A stretch of 64,000 nt of DNA from Luteibacter jiangsuensis (lineage in GTDB: Bacteria; Pseudomonadota; Gammaproteobacteria; Xanthomonadales; Rhodanobacteraceae), in assembly GCF_030812295.1 (NCBI RefSeq), contig NZ_JAUSSK010000005.1, positions 457,772-521,771 of the forward strand. The letters run 5' to 3'. Position numbers and translations under genes: made by a program. Positions within the stretch are counted from its first letter, which is position 1. Each line of letters begins with the position of its first letter. Below, piece by piece: positions 40,071 through 48,818 of this stretch. The notes beneath the pieces are model-generated. The model saw only the letters and a list, made by a program, of their open reading frames with translations. It was not told the DNA's origin and searched no databases.

Positions 40071-40661
40071 ATGAACGACGGTGCCAAGAACGAACGAGTC
40101 CGCCTCTCCGCCGAAGATTGGGAAGACGGCGCACTAGCCCTCATCGCCGAGCAAGGTGTCGGCGCCCTCGCGGTCGAAGCCCTGGCGAGGCGCCTCGGCG
40201 TCACCAAGGGTAGCTTCTACTGGCATTTCCGCACCCGCGAAGCCCTGCTCCAGGCTTCACTCGAGCGCTGGGAAGAATACGGCGAACGCGAGGTGCTGGC
40301 GGAGATCGAACGCATCCCCGACCCGCTGAAGCGCTTCCCGGAACTGTTTCGCCGTGTCGCGCACGAATTGCAGCCGCATCGCGTGTATGCCGCCTTGCTC
40401 AAGGCACTCGACCACCCACAGGTGGTGCCGGTGATGTCGCGCGTCTCGCAGCGGCGCATGGAGTTCCTCACGCGGCTCTACCAGGAAGCGGGCCTGGAGC
40501 CGGTCGTCGCCCTGCACCGCGCACGCCTCACCTACGCGGCGTACGTCGGGTTCCTGCAGTTGAACTTCACCCTCGGCCTGCCCCGCCTCAGCCACGAGGA
40601 GTTCGACGCCTACGTCGAACACATGATCGCCACGCTCACTCCGGCGCGATCCACCGACTGA
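40071..40661 (+). CDS. TetR/AcrR family transcriptional regulator
   Basis: A 196-aa repressor-like protein starting at ATG 40071. The N-terminal helix-turn-helix is clear: DWEDGALALIAEQGVGALAV, EALARRLGVTKGSFYWHFRTREAL (about residues 17-60). The ligand domain is generic. It is divergent from the hydrolase-fadE pair across 139 bp, so those genes are the most likely targets, perhaps with an acyl-CoA ligand; this is inference from position. I saw no convincing palindromic operator in the gap. Confidence 0.9.
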   Translation: MNDGAKNERVRLSAEDWEDGALALIAEQGVGALAVEALARRLGVTKGSFYWHFRTREALLQASLERWEEYGEREVLAEIERIPDPLKRFPELFRRVAHELQPHRVYAALLKALDHPQVVPVMSRVSQRRMEFLTRLYQEAGLEPVVALHRARLTYAAYVGFLQLNFTLGLPRLSHEEFDAYVEHMIATLTPARSTD

Positions 40662-40759
40662 TCCTGAATGGCACGCGCGCTTTTGCTGCGCCGTGCCTTG
40701 CCAATACCAGGCCACGCAAACTACTGTCTCCGCTTGCGTTTAACTGGAGACCACCAAGG

Positions 40760-42553
40760 ATGCGATCGCACGGCAGTTCACTGGAAGCATTGAATCGATG
40801 GGTCGACGAGGTCGCCGCGTTGACGGAGCCCGCCTCCGTTCACTGGTGCGATGGCTCGGAAGCGGAGTACGCCGAACTCGTCCAGACGATGCTATCCAGT
40901 GGCGACCTCCTCCCGCTCAACGCGGAGAGCAACCCCCGCAGCTACCTGCATCGCTCACACCCTTCGGATGTCGCGCGCGTGGAGCACCTGACGTTCGTGT
41001 GCACACCGGACGAGGAGGACGCCGGCCCGAACAATCACTGGATGGCTCCAGCCGATGCGCACGCGAAGATCGACGCTCTGTTCGCCGGTGCCATGCGCGG
41101 CCGCACGATGTATGTGATCCCGTATTGCATGGGCCCGATCGATTCGCCGCTCGCGCGCTGCGGCGTCGAGATCACCGACAGCCCCTACGTGGTGGCCAAC
41201 ATGCGCATCATGACGCGCATGGGCACGCCGGCGCTCGCCCGCATCGAGCGCGAAGGCCAGTTCGTGAAGGGCTTGCACTCCACGGGTGACCTCGACCCGG
41301 AACGCCGTTTCATCATGCATTTCCCCGAGGAACTCTCGATCAAGTCGATCGGCTCGGGCTATGGTGGCAATGCGCTGCTCGGCAAGAAATGCCATGCGCT
41401 GCGCATCGCAAGCTACCAGGCGCGTCGCGAAGGATGGCTCGCCGAGCACATGCTCATCGTCGGGATCCAGAATCCGCAGGGCGAAAAGCACTACATCGCC
41501 GCGGCGTTCCCGTCGGCATGCGGCAAGACCAACCTCGCCATGCTCATTCCCACCGAGGGCTACCGCAAGGCGGGCTGGAAAGTCTGGACCGTGGGTGACG
41601 ACATCTGCTGGATGACCCCAGGAAAGGACGGACGCCTGTGGGCGATCAATCCCGAGGCCGGCTATTTCGGCGTGGCCCCCGGTACCAGCGCGAGCACCAA
41701 CCCCACCGCGCTGGAAACGCTCGGCCACGATGCGATCTTCACCAATGTGGCGTTGACCGCCGACAGCCGTCCCTGGTGGGAAGGCCTTGGCGAAGGTGAG
41801 CCGGTAATGGACTGGCAGGGCCGTCCGTACGACACGGCCAACGGTCCCGCCGCGCATCCGAATTCGCGCTTCACCGTCAGCGCGCAGCAATGCCCGAGCT
41901 GGGCACCCGAGTCGGAAGAAGCCGCCGGCGTGCCCATCTCGGCGATCGTCTTCGGTGGCCGCCGCCCGTCGTTGGTACCCTTGGTCTTCGAAGCGAAGGA
42001 CTGGGCGCACGGTGTGCTCGTGGGTGCGGCCATGGGTTCGGAGACCACCGCCGCCGCGACCGGAGCCGTCGGTGTGCTTCGCCGCGATTCCATGGCGATG
42101 AAGCCGTTCTGCGGCTATAACTTCGCCGACTACTTCGCCCATTGGCTGTCGTTCGACAAACCCGGGGCGAAGCTGCCGCGGATCTTCCACGTGAACTGGT
42201 TCCGGAAGGACGCCGACGGCCGGTTCATGTGGCCAGGCTACGGCGAGAACCTGCGGGTGCTGGACTGGATGATCCAGCGCGTCGAAGGGTTGGCCAAGGG
42301 CGTGGACACGCCGATCGGCACCGTGCCCGCGAAGGGCGAGCTGCGTACCGACGGGCTTTCCCTGGCTCCGGGCAAGCTCGAGGAACTCCTGCACGTCGAT
42401 GTCGAAGGCTGGCAGGAAGAACTGCGCGCCATCGGCCTGTACCTCGACGGCTTCGGCGAACGCATGCCGGAGCGGCTGAAGGCCGAGCGCGAACGCGTCA
42501 GCAAGGCACTCGATGCCGCCTACGCGGGAAAGCGCGCGGCGCACGTGGCCTGA
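40760..42553 (+). CDS. pckG: Phosphoenolpyruvate carboxykinase (GTP)
   Basis: A 597-aa GTP-dependent PEPCK converting oxaloacetate to PEP in gluconeogenesis. Visible motifs: the N-terminal SHPSDVARVEHLTFVC, MRGRTMYVIPYCMGP, the P-loop AAFPSACGKTNLAML (about 253-267), the WTVGDDICWM metal site, and the nucleotide-binding NWFRKD and FMWPGYGENLRVLDW. The class uses GTP rather than ATP. The leader has a short inverted repeat (ACGCAA at 40714-40719, TTGCGT at 40734-40739) that could be an operator. A hairpin follows at 42563. Confidence 0.97.
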   Translation: MRSHGSSLEALNRWVDEVAALTEPASVHWCDGSEAEYAELVQTMLSSGDLLPLNAESNPRSYLHRSHPSDVARVEHLTFVCTPDEEDAGPNNHWMAPADAHAKIDALFAGAMRGRTMYVIPYCMGPIDSPLARCGVEITDSPYVVANMRIMTRMGTPALARIEREGQFVKGLHSTGDLDPERRFIMHFPEELSIKSIGSGYGGNALLGKKCHALRIASYQARREGWLAEHMLIVGIQNPQGEKHYIAAAFPSACGKTNLAMLIPTEGYRKAGWKVWTVGDDICWMTPGKDGRLWAINPEAGYFGVAPGTSASTNPTALETLGHDAIFTNVALTADSRPWWEGLGEGEPVMDWQGRPYDTANGPAAHPNSRFTVSAQQCPSWAPESEEAAGVPISAIVFGGRRPSLVPLVFEAKDWAHGVLVGAAMGSETTAAATGAVGVLRRDSMAMKPFCGYNFADYFAHWLSFDKPGAKLPRIFHVNWFRKDADGRFMWPGYGENLRVLDWMIQRVEGLAKGVDTPIGTVPAKGELRTDGLSLAPGKLEELLHVDVEGWQEELRAIGLYLDGFGERMPERLKAERERVSKALDAAYAGKRAAHVA

Positions 42554-42562
42554 CCTGCCGGC

Positions 42563-42623
42563 GATACGGCCCTCTCCCCCAAGCCTTGGGGCGGGCCGTA
42601 TCGCCGCTGAAGCGGCTCCCACA
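42563..42623. repeat. Hairpin with REP-like half-site after pckG
   Basis: GATACGGCCC (42563-42572) and GGGCCGTATC (42593-42602) are perfect inverted repeats with a CCCCAA/TTGGGG stem inside. The right arm runs into a REP-like unit, ATCGCCGCTGAAGCGGCTCC (continuing CACA), at 42600-42623. It may end pckG transcription. Confidence 0.6.
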
Positions 42624-42707
42624 AAGGCCGGGCCTGCCTTTCCTCCTTAGCGGGACCGCCCCTTCTCGTTAAACCGTTTCTCCCTTGCCCGCATCCAAGC
42701 TGGCAAG

Positions 42708-43295
42708 ATGAACGCCCTATGCATCGCCGCCACGTCCTTCATGCAGCCTGAGCTGCCCGCCGCCACGTCGGACGACGACACCGTGCGCGCGGCCGTGGCC
42801 GGCGACCGCAAGGCCTTCGAAACCCTTTACCGGCGCCACGCCGACCGCGTGTACGGTGCGGTGCTACGCCTGGCGGGCTTCGATCACGCGCGTGCGGAGG
42901 ACCTGACCCAGGAAGCCTTCGTCCGCGCCTGGCAGAAGCTCGACGGTTTCCGTTTCGAAAGCGCGTTCGGCACGTGGGTGTATCGGCTGGCGGTCAACGT
43001 GGCGCTGATGTCCATACGCGCCCGCAACGCCGACCCGGTCAGCATCGTCGACGACGAGCACCTGCCGGAGATCACCGACATCGACAATCCCGTCCGTGCG
43101 TTCGAGCGCGGCGAACTGGAAAAGGCCATCGCGTGCTTGCCGCCGCGGGCCCGTGCCGTCCTCGTGCTTCACGACGTGGAAGGTTGGAAACACGAGGAGA
43201 TCGCCGTCGAGCTTTCGATGGCGGTGGGCTCCTCGAAAGCGCAGTTGCACCGTGCGCGCGGACTCCTCCGCCGCGCGCTGGGAGATAAACCATGA
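42708..43295 (+). CDS. ECF-type RNA polymerase sigma factor
   Basis: A 195-aa sigma-70-family ECF protein. Start ATG 42708; an in-frame ATG at 42741 would give a more typical N-terminus (MQPELPAATSDDD). Region 2 spans about 26-95 with LYRRHADRVYGAVLRL, AEDLTQEAFVRAWQKLDGF and FGTWVYRLAVNVALM. Region 4 spans about 135-190 with ACLPPRARAVLVLHDVEGW and VGSSKAQLHRARGLLRRAL, the DNA-recognition helix. It overlaps the next gene by 4 nt (ATGA), a typical sigma/anti-sigma arrangement. Confidence 0.93.
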   Translation: MNALCIAATSFMQPELPAATSDDDTVRAAVAGDRKAFETLYRRHADRVYGAVLRLAGFDHARAEDLTQEAFVRAWQKLDGFRFESAFGTWVYRLAVNVALMSIRARNADPVSIVDDEHLPEITDIDNPVRAFERGELEKAIACLPPRARAVLVLHDVEGWKHEEIAVELSMAVGSSKAQLHRARGLLRRALGDKP

Positions 43296-43711
43296 ACGAA
43301 CTCGACTACCTGCGCCAGATGCGCTCCCTCAACCGTCCGGTCGTGCCCCATCGCGACCTGTGGGCCGGTATCGAAGCCCGTCTCGACGAGGCCCCGGGCG
43401 CTTCCGCGGTACGACACCGGCGGGCGCGTCCCTGGCTGATGGCCGCGGCCATCGCCGGCGTGGCCGTACTCGGTGGCGGCCTCGGACTGCACCTGGTCTC
43501 CCCCGACGACAGTGCCCGCATGGCCGCCGGGTCTGCCTGGAAGCCTTCCGATCCGCGTCTCTCCGGCGCGGCGGTCGAACTCGACGCCGCACGCATGGAA
43601 CTCACGCAGGCCATGCAGGATTCCCCCGATTCAGCCGCGTTGCAGCGCCTGCTGCTGCGCACCGAACGCCAGCGCGACCGTCTGCGCAACCTCGAAAAGC
43701 AAGCCGGCTAA
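43292..43711 (+). CDS. Probable membrane anti-sigma factor
   Basis: A 139-aa protein. The N-terminal ~45 residues are cytoplasmic in character (MNELDYLRQMRSLNRPVVPH, DLWAGIEARLDEAP). One membrane helix follows (about 48-68, PWLMAAAIAGVAVLGGGLGL), then a periplasmic coiled-coil-like tail ending LLLRTERQRDRLRNLEKQAG. Coupled start with the ECF sigma gene (ATGA) and this topology suggest an anti-sigma factor. I recognise no zinc (HxxxCxxC) motif, so it would not be a ZAS-type redox sensor. Confidence 0.7.
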   Translation: MNELDYLRQMRSLNRPVVPHRDLWAGIEARLDEAPGASAVRHRRARPWLMAAAIAGVAVLGGGLGLHLVSPDDSARMAAGSAWKPSDPRLSGAAVELDAARMELTQAMQDSPDSAALQRLLLRTERQRDRLRNLEKQAG

Positions 43712-43735
43712 ACGCGAACAGCCAGGACACTAACC

Positions 43736-44644
43736 ATGAAAACGCTCTATCTCACTCCCCTGCTGCTGGCGCTTTCGATCGGCGAGGCCCTTGCCTCGAC
43801 GCCGATCAACCTGTCGAAAGATATCCGCCCCAACGCGAAGATCAGCATCGAAAACGTCAAGGGTGAAGTCACCGTCACCGCCTGGGACAAGAACCAGGTG
43901 CAGGTCTCCGGCAGCCTCGGCGACGGCGCCCGCCCGCTCGAACTGGAAGGCGACGACCACAATGTGGAGATTCGCGTCGAGGGCGACGAGAAGAAAGGCA
44001 ACTGGTTCAGCTGGGGCAACGACTCGCGCATGCAGCCGACCATCCTCAATGTGCGTGTGCCGAGAGCCGTGGAAGTCCATATCAACGTGGTCAGTGCGCC
44101 GGTCAGCATCGACGGTCTGGATGGCGGCAAGATCGATGTCGAATCGGTTAGCGGACGCATCCGTGCGAACCTGCGCTCGCCCCGCGTCAGCATGCAAACG
44201 GTGAGTGGCACGATCGACCTCGCTGGCCGTGCGGGGGAAGCCGAGCTGCAGACCGTGTCCGGTGACATCACGGCACCGAACGTCGGTGAGAAGATCGAAG
44301 CCCAGACGGTCTCGGGCCGCATGACCATCGGCGGCGGCCCCTGGAAGGAAGCCAGTTTCAGCACAGTGTCCGGCGACACCCAGGTCAGCGGGGCGCCGGC
44401 ACGCGGCGGCAAGCTCGATGTCGATTCCATGAGCGGCGACGTGCAACTCCAGTTGCCAGCCGACGCGTCGGCGCGGCTCGAAGCCTCCACCTTCAGCGGC
44501 GACCTGCGCAGCGACTGGGGCAACCCCTCGCGTGGCGACGACGGCCCGGGCAAGGAACTGAAAACCACCATTGGTGGTGGTGACGCCTTTATCCACGTCG
44601 AATCGTTCAGTGGCGACGTCCGCGTCCGCGGGGCGGGGCGCTGA
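43736..44644 (+). CDS. DUF4097 beta-repeat exported protein
   Basis: A 302-aa protein starting at ATG 43736. It has a signal peptide (cleavage near ALAST), then a regular right-handed beta pattern with many Val-Ser-Gly turns (SVSGRI, TVSGTI, TVSGDI, TVSGRM, TVSGDT, SMSGDV, TFSGDL, SFSGDV) spaced about 18-30 residues apart, typical of DUF4097. It is 24 nt after the anti-sigma gene, so likely in the same ECF regulon and perhaps part of the envelope-stress output. Function is unknown; a strong terminator follows. Confidence 0.82.
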   Translation: MKTLYLTPLLLALSIGEALASTPINLSKDIRPNAKISIENVKGEVTVTAWDKNQVQVSGSLGDGARPLELEGDDHNVEIRVEGDEKKGNWFSWGNDSRMQPTILNVRVPRAVEVHINVVSAPVSIDGLDGGKIDVESVSGRIRANLRSPRVSMQTVSGTIDLAGRAGEAELQTVSGDITAPNVGEKIEAQTVSGRMTIGGGPWKEASFSTVSGDTQVSGAPARGGKLDVDSMSGDVQLQLPADASARLEASTFSGDLRSDWGNPSRGDDGPGKELKTTIGGGDAFIHVESFSGDVRVRGAGR

Positions 44645-44651
44645 AAACGAA

Positions 44652-44682
44652 GAAGCCGCCCCTGGGGCGGCTTCCTTCTTTC
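44652..44682 (+). terminator. Intrinsic terminator of the ECF operon
   Basis: GAAGCCGCC (44652-44660) pairs with GGCGGCTTC (44666-44674), followed by the pyrimidine tail CTTCTTTC. It lies 7 nt after the DUF4097 stop and before the converging gene at 44703, where it may also act on the opposite strand. Confidence 0.85.
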
Positions 44683-44702
44683 AGGGTGAGGCGATTCCGC
44701 CC

Positions 44703-45656
44703 TTAAAGATCCTGGTGGTACTGCACGTAGGGCGTACGCGACTGGTCCGGCTCCGGACCCGCCGAGCTGCTCGGCGCATTCCCCGACGACCACACGTTCT
44801 GTGCGCCGACGGACAGTTCACCGCGCCAGGGCAGACGCCAGGTCACGCCGAGGTCGATCGCGCTCCAACGACGGTCCGGGTTGATACCGTTCACGGCATT
44901 GGCTTCCGGCTGCATCGTGCGCCCGGTGATCGAACCCGACAAGGGACCGCGGTCGACGCCGAAACTCAGCGCCTTCTGGTCCACCGTGCCGATGCCGAGG
45001 AGATTGCCTGGCAGCAGGCGAATCCGGCCGATGCTCGCGCCCAGGTCGATTCCACTCCGTGCACCCAGGTCGACACGGCCATGGGCATTCAATTCGGTGC
45101 TGGAAGACAGCGCGCTGAGCGGCAACCCCGAAGCGGTCGCGAGACCTGGCACCACGCGAGGCAAGGCCGCGCCCGTGCCAGTCGGACGGCTGGAACCGAC
45201 CCCGACGCCCACGCTGTAACCCGTCCCGCGGAAGGTCGCGCCTACTTCGCTGCCAACGATGCGCGGAGGTGCACCCGGGGCGCTGCAGCGGTCGCTATGG
45301 CCTGCCGAGATACTGCAGGATTCCACCGAGTTGATCCAGCCCTGGCCACTGACGCTGGCGTGGGCCTGGACGCGGGGCCCCAGGTCGTATTGCAGGCCGC
45401 TGGAAAGGAAGGAACCCGAATCCACCGGCCGCAGGGCCAGAGGCTTGGTCTGATCGGCTCGGTCATCGGACTGGAGGGACAGCGTGCGGCCATCCGGGGC
45501 GCGCCACAATGGCAGGCTGCCCTGGTCCGGACGGGCGGACGAGGCCGGTTGCTGGCCCAGCAGTTGGGACGCGGTGGCGTCCGAACCCACCGGCGCGACC
45601 TGTCCTGCCGCGGCAAGCGGCATGAACAGAAGCATGGTGAGTAAGGATCTGCGCAT
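44703..45656 (-). CDS. Hypothetical exported protein, probable outer-membrane barrel
   Basis: A 317-aa protein starting at ATG 45656 with a signal peptide (MRRSLLTMLLFMPLAAAGQ). After a Ser/Gln-rich segment, it alternates short amphipathic strands rich in Gly, Ser and aromatic residues (GLQYDLGPRVQAHASVSGQG, VGATFRGTGYSVGVGVGSS, AIDLGVTWRLPWRGELSVGA), suggesting a beta-barrel. Two cysteines (SCSIS and RCSAP) could form a disulfide. The last residues are YHQDL, not the usual terminal Phe. No family is recognised; the outer-membrane call is inference. The gene converges with the ECF operon. Confidence 0.6.
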   Translation of the reverse strand: MRRSLLTMLLFMPLAAAGQVAPVGSDATASQLLGQQPASSARPDQGSLPLWRAPDGRTLSLQSDDRADQTKPLALRPVDSGSFLSSGLQYDLGPRVQAHASVSGQGWINSVESCSISAGHSDRCSAPGAPPRIVGSEVGATFRGTGYSVGVGVGSSRPTGTGAALPRVVPGLATASGLPLSALSSSTELNAHGRVDLGARSGIDLGASIGRIRLLPGNLLGIGTVDQKALSFGVDRGPLSGSITGRTMQPEANAVNGINPDRRWSAIDLGVTWRLPWRGELSVGAQNVWSSGNAPSSSAGPEPDQSRTPYVQYHQDL

Positions 45657-45917
45657 CGTGGTCTTTATCGGCAGCGGCTGAGATTCCCCGAGGTCCCGCC
45701 TCAGCCTGACGGGAACGATCCGAGTTTAAACCATTTTACTTTTTACTAACACCCCGGGGAGACCCCCTTCAGGATTAGGATTAGCTGCCGTTTATCACGA
45801 CAAGGGGAGATTCGGGGCGCCCAGGCGCAGGCCCCGTGAGATTGGCTTTCACGCCCATCGCACGGCCGCGTTAACACATATAGACTGACCCGACCACGAC
45901 CGGAACCTCGTCAGGCG
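45657..45917. other. Intergenic region between divergent genes
   Basis: These 261 bases separate the exported protein (minus) from the GGDEF-EAL gene (plus). They include an AT-rich stretch near 45725-45750 (TTTAAACC, TTTTACTTTTTACT), a direct repeat AGGATT/AGGATT at about 45773-45784, and TATAGA at 45879-45884, a weak -10 candidate for the plus strand without a matching -35. No gene is apparent. Both promoters should lie here. Confidence 0.4.
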
Positions 45918-48812
45918 ATGACTTTCGCTCCATCCCACAGCCCGACCCTGCAGGCGCCTGGTCACGGCGAGGTAGAGCCGTTGCAGGACGCCGTGGAGAG
46001 GTTGCTGCGCGCTGCGGACTCGGAGGCCGTGCGTGCGGAGTGCGAGGCCTTCGTCCAGTGCATGCTGCCGGAGGCGAAGGTGGCCTGGCGACCCGTGGCA
46101 AGTAGCGAGGTGGCCGCGCCAGGGGTGCTCGAGCTGGCCATCGATCCCCAGAGCGAGCGGATCCTCGAAATCGTGACCAGCGACGCCGACATGTCCGCCG
46201 GAGGCGACATGCTCGCCTGGCTTGGCAGGCTCGCCTCGGCGCGCCTGCGCCAGCTCGCCGAAACAGCCAACCTCTACGAGGCGATCTCCCGCCTCGCTCT
46301 CGCCGAGCGGCTCCAGCGTGCGCTGTACGCGATCGCCGAGCAGGCCGGCGCCGAGCACAACATGAAGGACATGATGAGTGCGTTGCACGGCATCGTGGGC
46401 AGCCTCATGTATGCAGAGAACTTCTTCATCGTCCTTTACGACGCACAGAACCGCACGGTGCGTTTCCCGTATTTCGTCGATACGGAAGACCAGGACATTC
46501 CCGATCCCGAAGGCGTCCGCACCATCGAGGCCATCGAGAACACCCTCACCTGGAACGTGTTGCAGACCGGCCGTTCGATGATGGGGGCCAGCAGCGAACT
46601 GGAGAAGAACCTGCCCGGTCCGCGCGTACCTATCGGGCCGCCCAGCGATGACTGGCTGGGCGTGCCGATGAAGCGCGGCGAAGACGTCGTCGGTGCCCTG
46701 GTCGTACAGAGCTACCGTGACGACACGCACTACACGGAAAACGACCGCGAGCTGCTCACCTACGTGGCCCAGCACGTGCAGACCGCACTCGAGCGCCGGC
46801 AGGCCCACGAAGAACTGGAGCGCCGCGTCACGACGCGAACGGCTGCCCTGCGCGAAGCCAACCGCGTGCTGCGCCAGCAGGTCTTGCAACGCCAGCGTGG
46901 CGAACGCCTGCAAGCGGCGTTGTTCCGCATCGCGGAACTGGCCAACACGTCCGACAGCATCGAGAACTTCTACGCCGCCGTGCACAGGGTCATCGGCGGC
47001 CTGCTGTATGCGCGCAACTTCTACATCGCGTTGCTCTCGGAAGACCAGAACAAGCTGACCTTCCCCTATTCGGTCGACGAACTGGATGGCGTGCGCGAAC
47101 CGCGCGAGCTGGGCCGCGGCCTGACCGAATTCGTGCTGCGCAACGGCAAGGCCTTGCTCGCCGACCGCGAGGAGATCGACCGCCTCAACCGCGACCACGT
47201 GCTCTCCCCGAGCGGCGCGCGTTCCCTGCACTGGCTGGGCGTACCCCTGATCTGGAACGAGAAGTCGATGGGCGTGCTGGCCGTGCAGAGCTACACACCC
47301 GAGCACACCTACAGCGCGCGCGACCAGGAATTGCTGACCTTCGTCAGTTACCACATTGCCAACGCGTTGCAGCGCAAGTACACCACCGAATCGCTGAAGC
47401 AGGCCTACGCCAGCCTCGAGCGTCGGGTGACCGAGCGTACGCGTGCGCTGGCCCTGGCCAACCGCGACCTGCGCGAGCAGATCGCCGAGCGCGAGCGCGT
47501 CGAGCGCCGCCTCAAGTACGAGACCCTGCACGACTCGCTCACCGGCCTGCCCAATCGCACCTTGTTGCTGCAGCGGCTCGAGCAGGCGCTGAACCACTAC
47601 CGTGAGAACCCCGCCGACCTGTTCGCGGTGCTCTTCATCGACCTCGACCGGTTCAAGGTCATCAACGATTCGGTCGGTCACCTTGTCGGCGACGATCTCC
47701 TGTTCCAGGTGGGCGGTCGTATCCGCGCCTGCCTGAAGACTCGCGATGTCGTAGCACGCCTTGGTGGCGACGAGTTCGCCGTGCTCGTCGAGGGCATCGT
47801 CGACCCACAGTCCGCGACGCATATCGCCGAACGCATCATCGCCCAGTTGCAGACCCCGTTCCGGCTTGGCGCGAAAGAGATCTTCACGTCGGCATCCATC
47901 GGCATCGCCCTGCCCACGCCCGAATACACCCGGCCGGAGGAACTGCTCCGCGACGCCGATTCGGCCATGTACAGGGCGAAAGATGAAGGCCGGCATCGTG
48001 CCGCGGTGTTCGACGACCGTCTGCGCCGCGAAGCGCTTTCGTTGCTGGAACTGGAGGGCGACTTGCGCCGGGCGCTCACCCGCAATGAGTTCGTGCCGTT
48101 CTACCAGCCCATCGTGGACCTGGAAGACCACCGCGTGGTCGGCTACGAAGCGCTGCTGCGCTGGCGCCACCCCGAGCGTGGCTTGCTATCGCCGGGCGAA
48201 TTTCTCTCCGTGGCCGAGGATACCGGCTGCTCCGAGGCGATCGACTGGCAGATTTTCGAGCAGGTGGCACGCCAGGCCCGCGCACTGGTGGGCGACGAAG
48301 GCTTCATCAGCATCAATGTGTCGGGCAGTCACTTCCGTTCGCCGGACCTGGACCAGCGCCTGCTCGACCTGCTCATCGAGCACAAGGTACCGGCCCGCTC
48401 CATCCGCGTGGAAGTGACCGAGCGCGCGCTGCTGGAGAACCCGGCCCAGGTGAAGCGCATCCTCGAGAACCTGCGCGACCACGGCGTGGGCATCGCACTG
48501 GACGATTTCGGTACCGGCTATTCGTCACTCAGCTACCTGCACCAGTATCCGATCGAGACGCTGAAGATCGATCGCTCGTTCGTCATCGAACTGCCCGCCG
48601 AAGACAGCGAGGCGCACAGCACGGCGGTGGTCCGGGCGATCCAGGCCCTGGCCGATTCGCTGCGCATGCAGGTGATCGCGGAAGGCATCGAGACGGAATC
48701 GCAGATGCGCGCCCTGCGCCGGATCGGCTGCCGTTTCGGCCAGGGCTTCCTCTTCGCCCAGCCAGCCCCGGCCAGCAAGTGGCTGGGCTCGCCGCTGTCG
48801 CTGGACGCCTGA
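45918..48812 (+). CDS. GAF-GAF-GGDEF-EAL cyclic-di-GMP protein
   Basis: A 964-aa cytoplasmic signalling protein with no membrane segment. Two tandem GAF domains (about 130-295 and 330-490) are visibly duplicated: both begin with an RLQ-x-AL-x-x-I-A-E helix and carry LMYAENFFIVLYDAQN and LLYARNFYIALLSEDQN respectively. Coiled linkers (around 300-330 and 490-530) join them to a GGDEF domain with an intact LGGDEF (about 613-618) and an EAL domain with YEALLRW (about 742-748). The EAL domain also has ISINVSGSHF, EVTERALL, ALDDFGTGYSSLSYL and IDRSF, so phosphodiesterase activity is expected; cyclase activity is also possible. Ligand of the GAFs unknown. Confidence 0.92.
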   Translation: MTFAPSHSPTLQAPGHGEVEPLQDAVERLLRAADSEAVRAECEAFVQCMLPEAKVAWRPVASSEVAAPGVLELAIDPQSERILEIVTSDADMSAGGDMLAWLGRLASARLRQLAETANLYEAISRLALAERLQRALYAIAEQAGAEHNMKDMMSALHGIVGSLMYAENFFIVLYDAQNRTVRFPYFVDTEDQDIPDPEGVRTIEAIENTLTWNVLQTGRSMMGASSELEKNLPGPRVPIGPPSDDWLGVPMKRGEDVVGALVVQSYRDDTHYTENDRELLTYVAQHVQTALERRQAHEELERRVTTRTAALREANRVLRQQVLQRQRGERLQAALFRIAELANTSDSIENFYAAVHRVIGGLLYARNFYIALLSEDQNKLTFPYSVDELDGVREPRELGRGLTEFVLRNGKALLADREEIDRLNRDHVLSPSGARSLHWLGVPLIWNEKSMGVLAVQSYTPEHTYSARDQELLTFVSYHIANALQRKYTTESLKQAYASLERRVTERTRALALANRDLREQIAERERVERRLKYETLHDSLTGLPNRTLLLQRLEQALNHYRENPADLFAVLFIDLDRFKVINDSVGHLVGDDLLFQVGGRIRACLKTRDVVARLGGDEFAVLVEGIVDPQSATHIAERIIAQLQTPFRLGAKEIFTSASIGIALPTPEYTRPEELLRDADSAMYRAKDEGRHRAAVFDDRLRREALSLLELEGDLRRALTRNEFVPFYQPIVDLEDHRVVGYEALLRWRHPERGLLSPGEFLSVAEDTGCSEAIDWQIFEQVARQARALVGDEGFISINVSGSHFRSPDLDQRLLDLLIEHKVPARSIRVEVTERALLENPAQVKRILENLRDHGVGIALDDFGTGYSSLSYLHQYPIETLKIDRSFVIELPAEDSEAHSTAVVRAIQALADSLRMQVIAEGIETESQMRALRRIGCRFGQGFLFAQPAPASKWLGSPLSLDA

Positions 48813-48818
48813 CCCCGC

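Noticed and set aside
40669..40690. Sigma-54 promoter before pckG (TGGCACG followed by TTTTGC)
   Set aside because: The spacing between GG and GC is 13 rather than 10 bases, which does not fit RpoN recognition.
45849..48170. 773-codon open frame opposite the GGDEF-EAL gene
   Set aside because: The plus-strand frame has intact GAF, GGDEF and EAL domains; the antisense product matches nothing recognisable.
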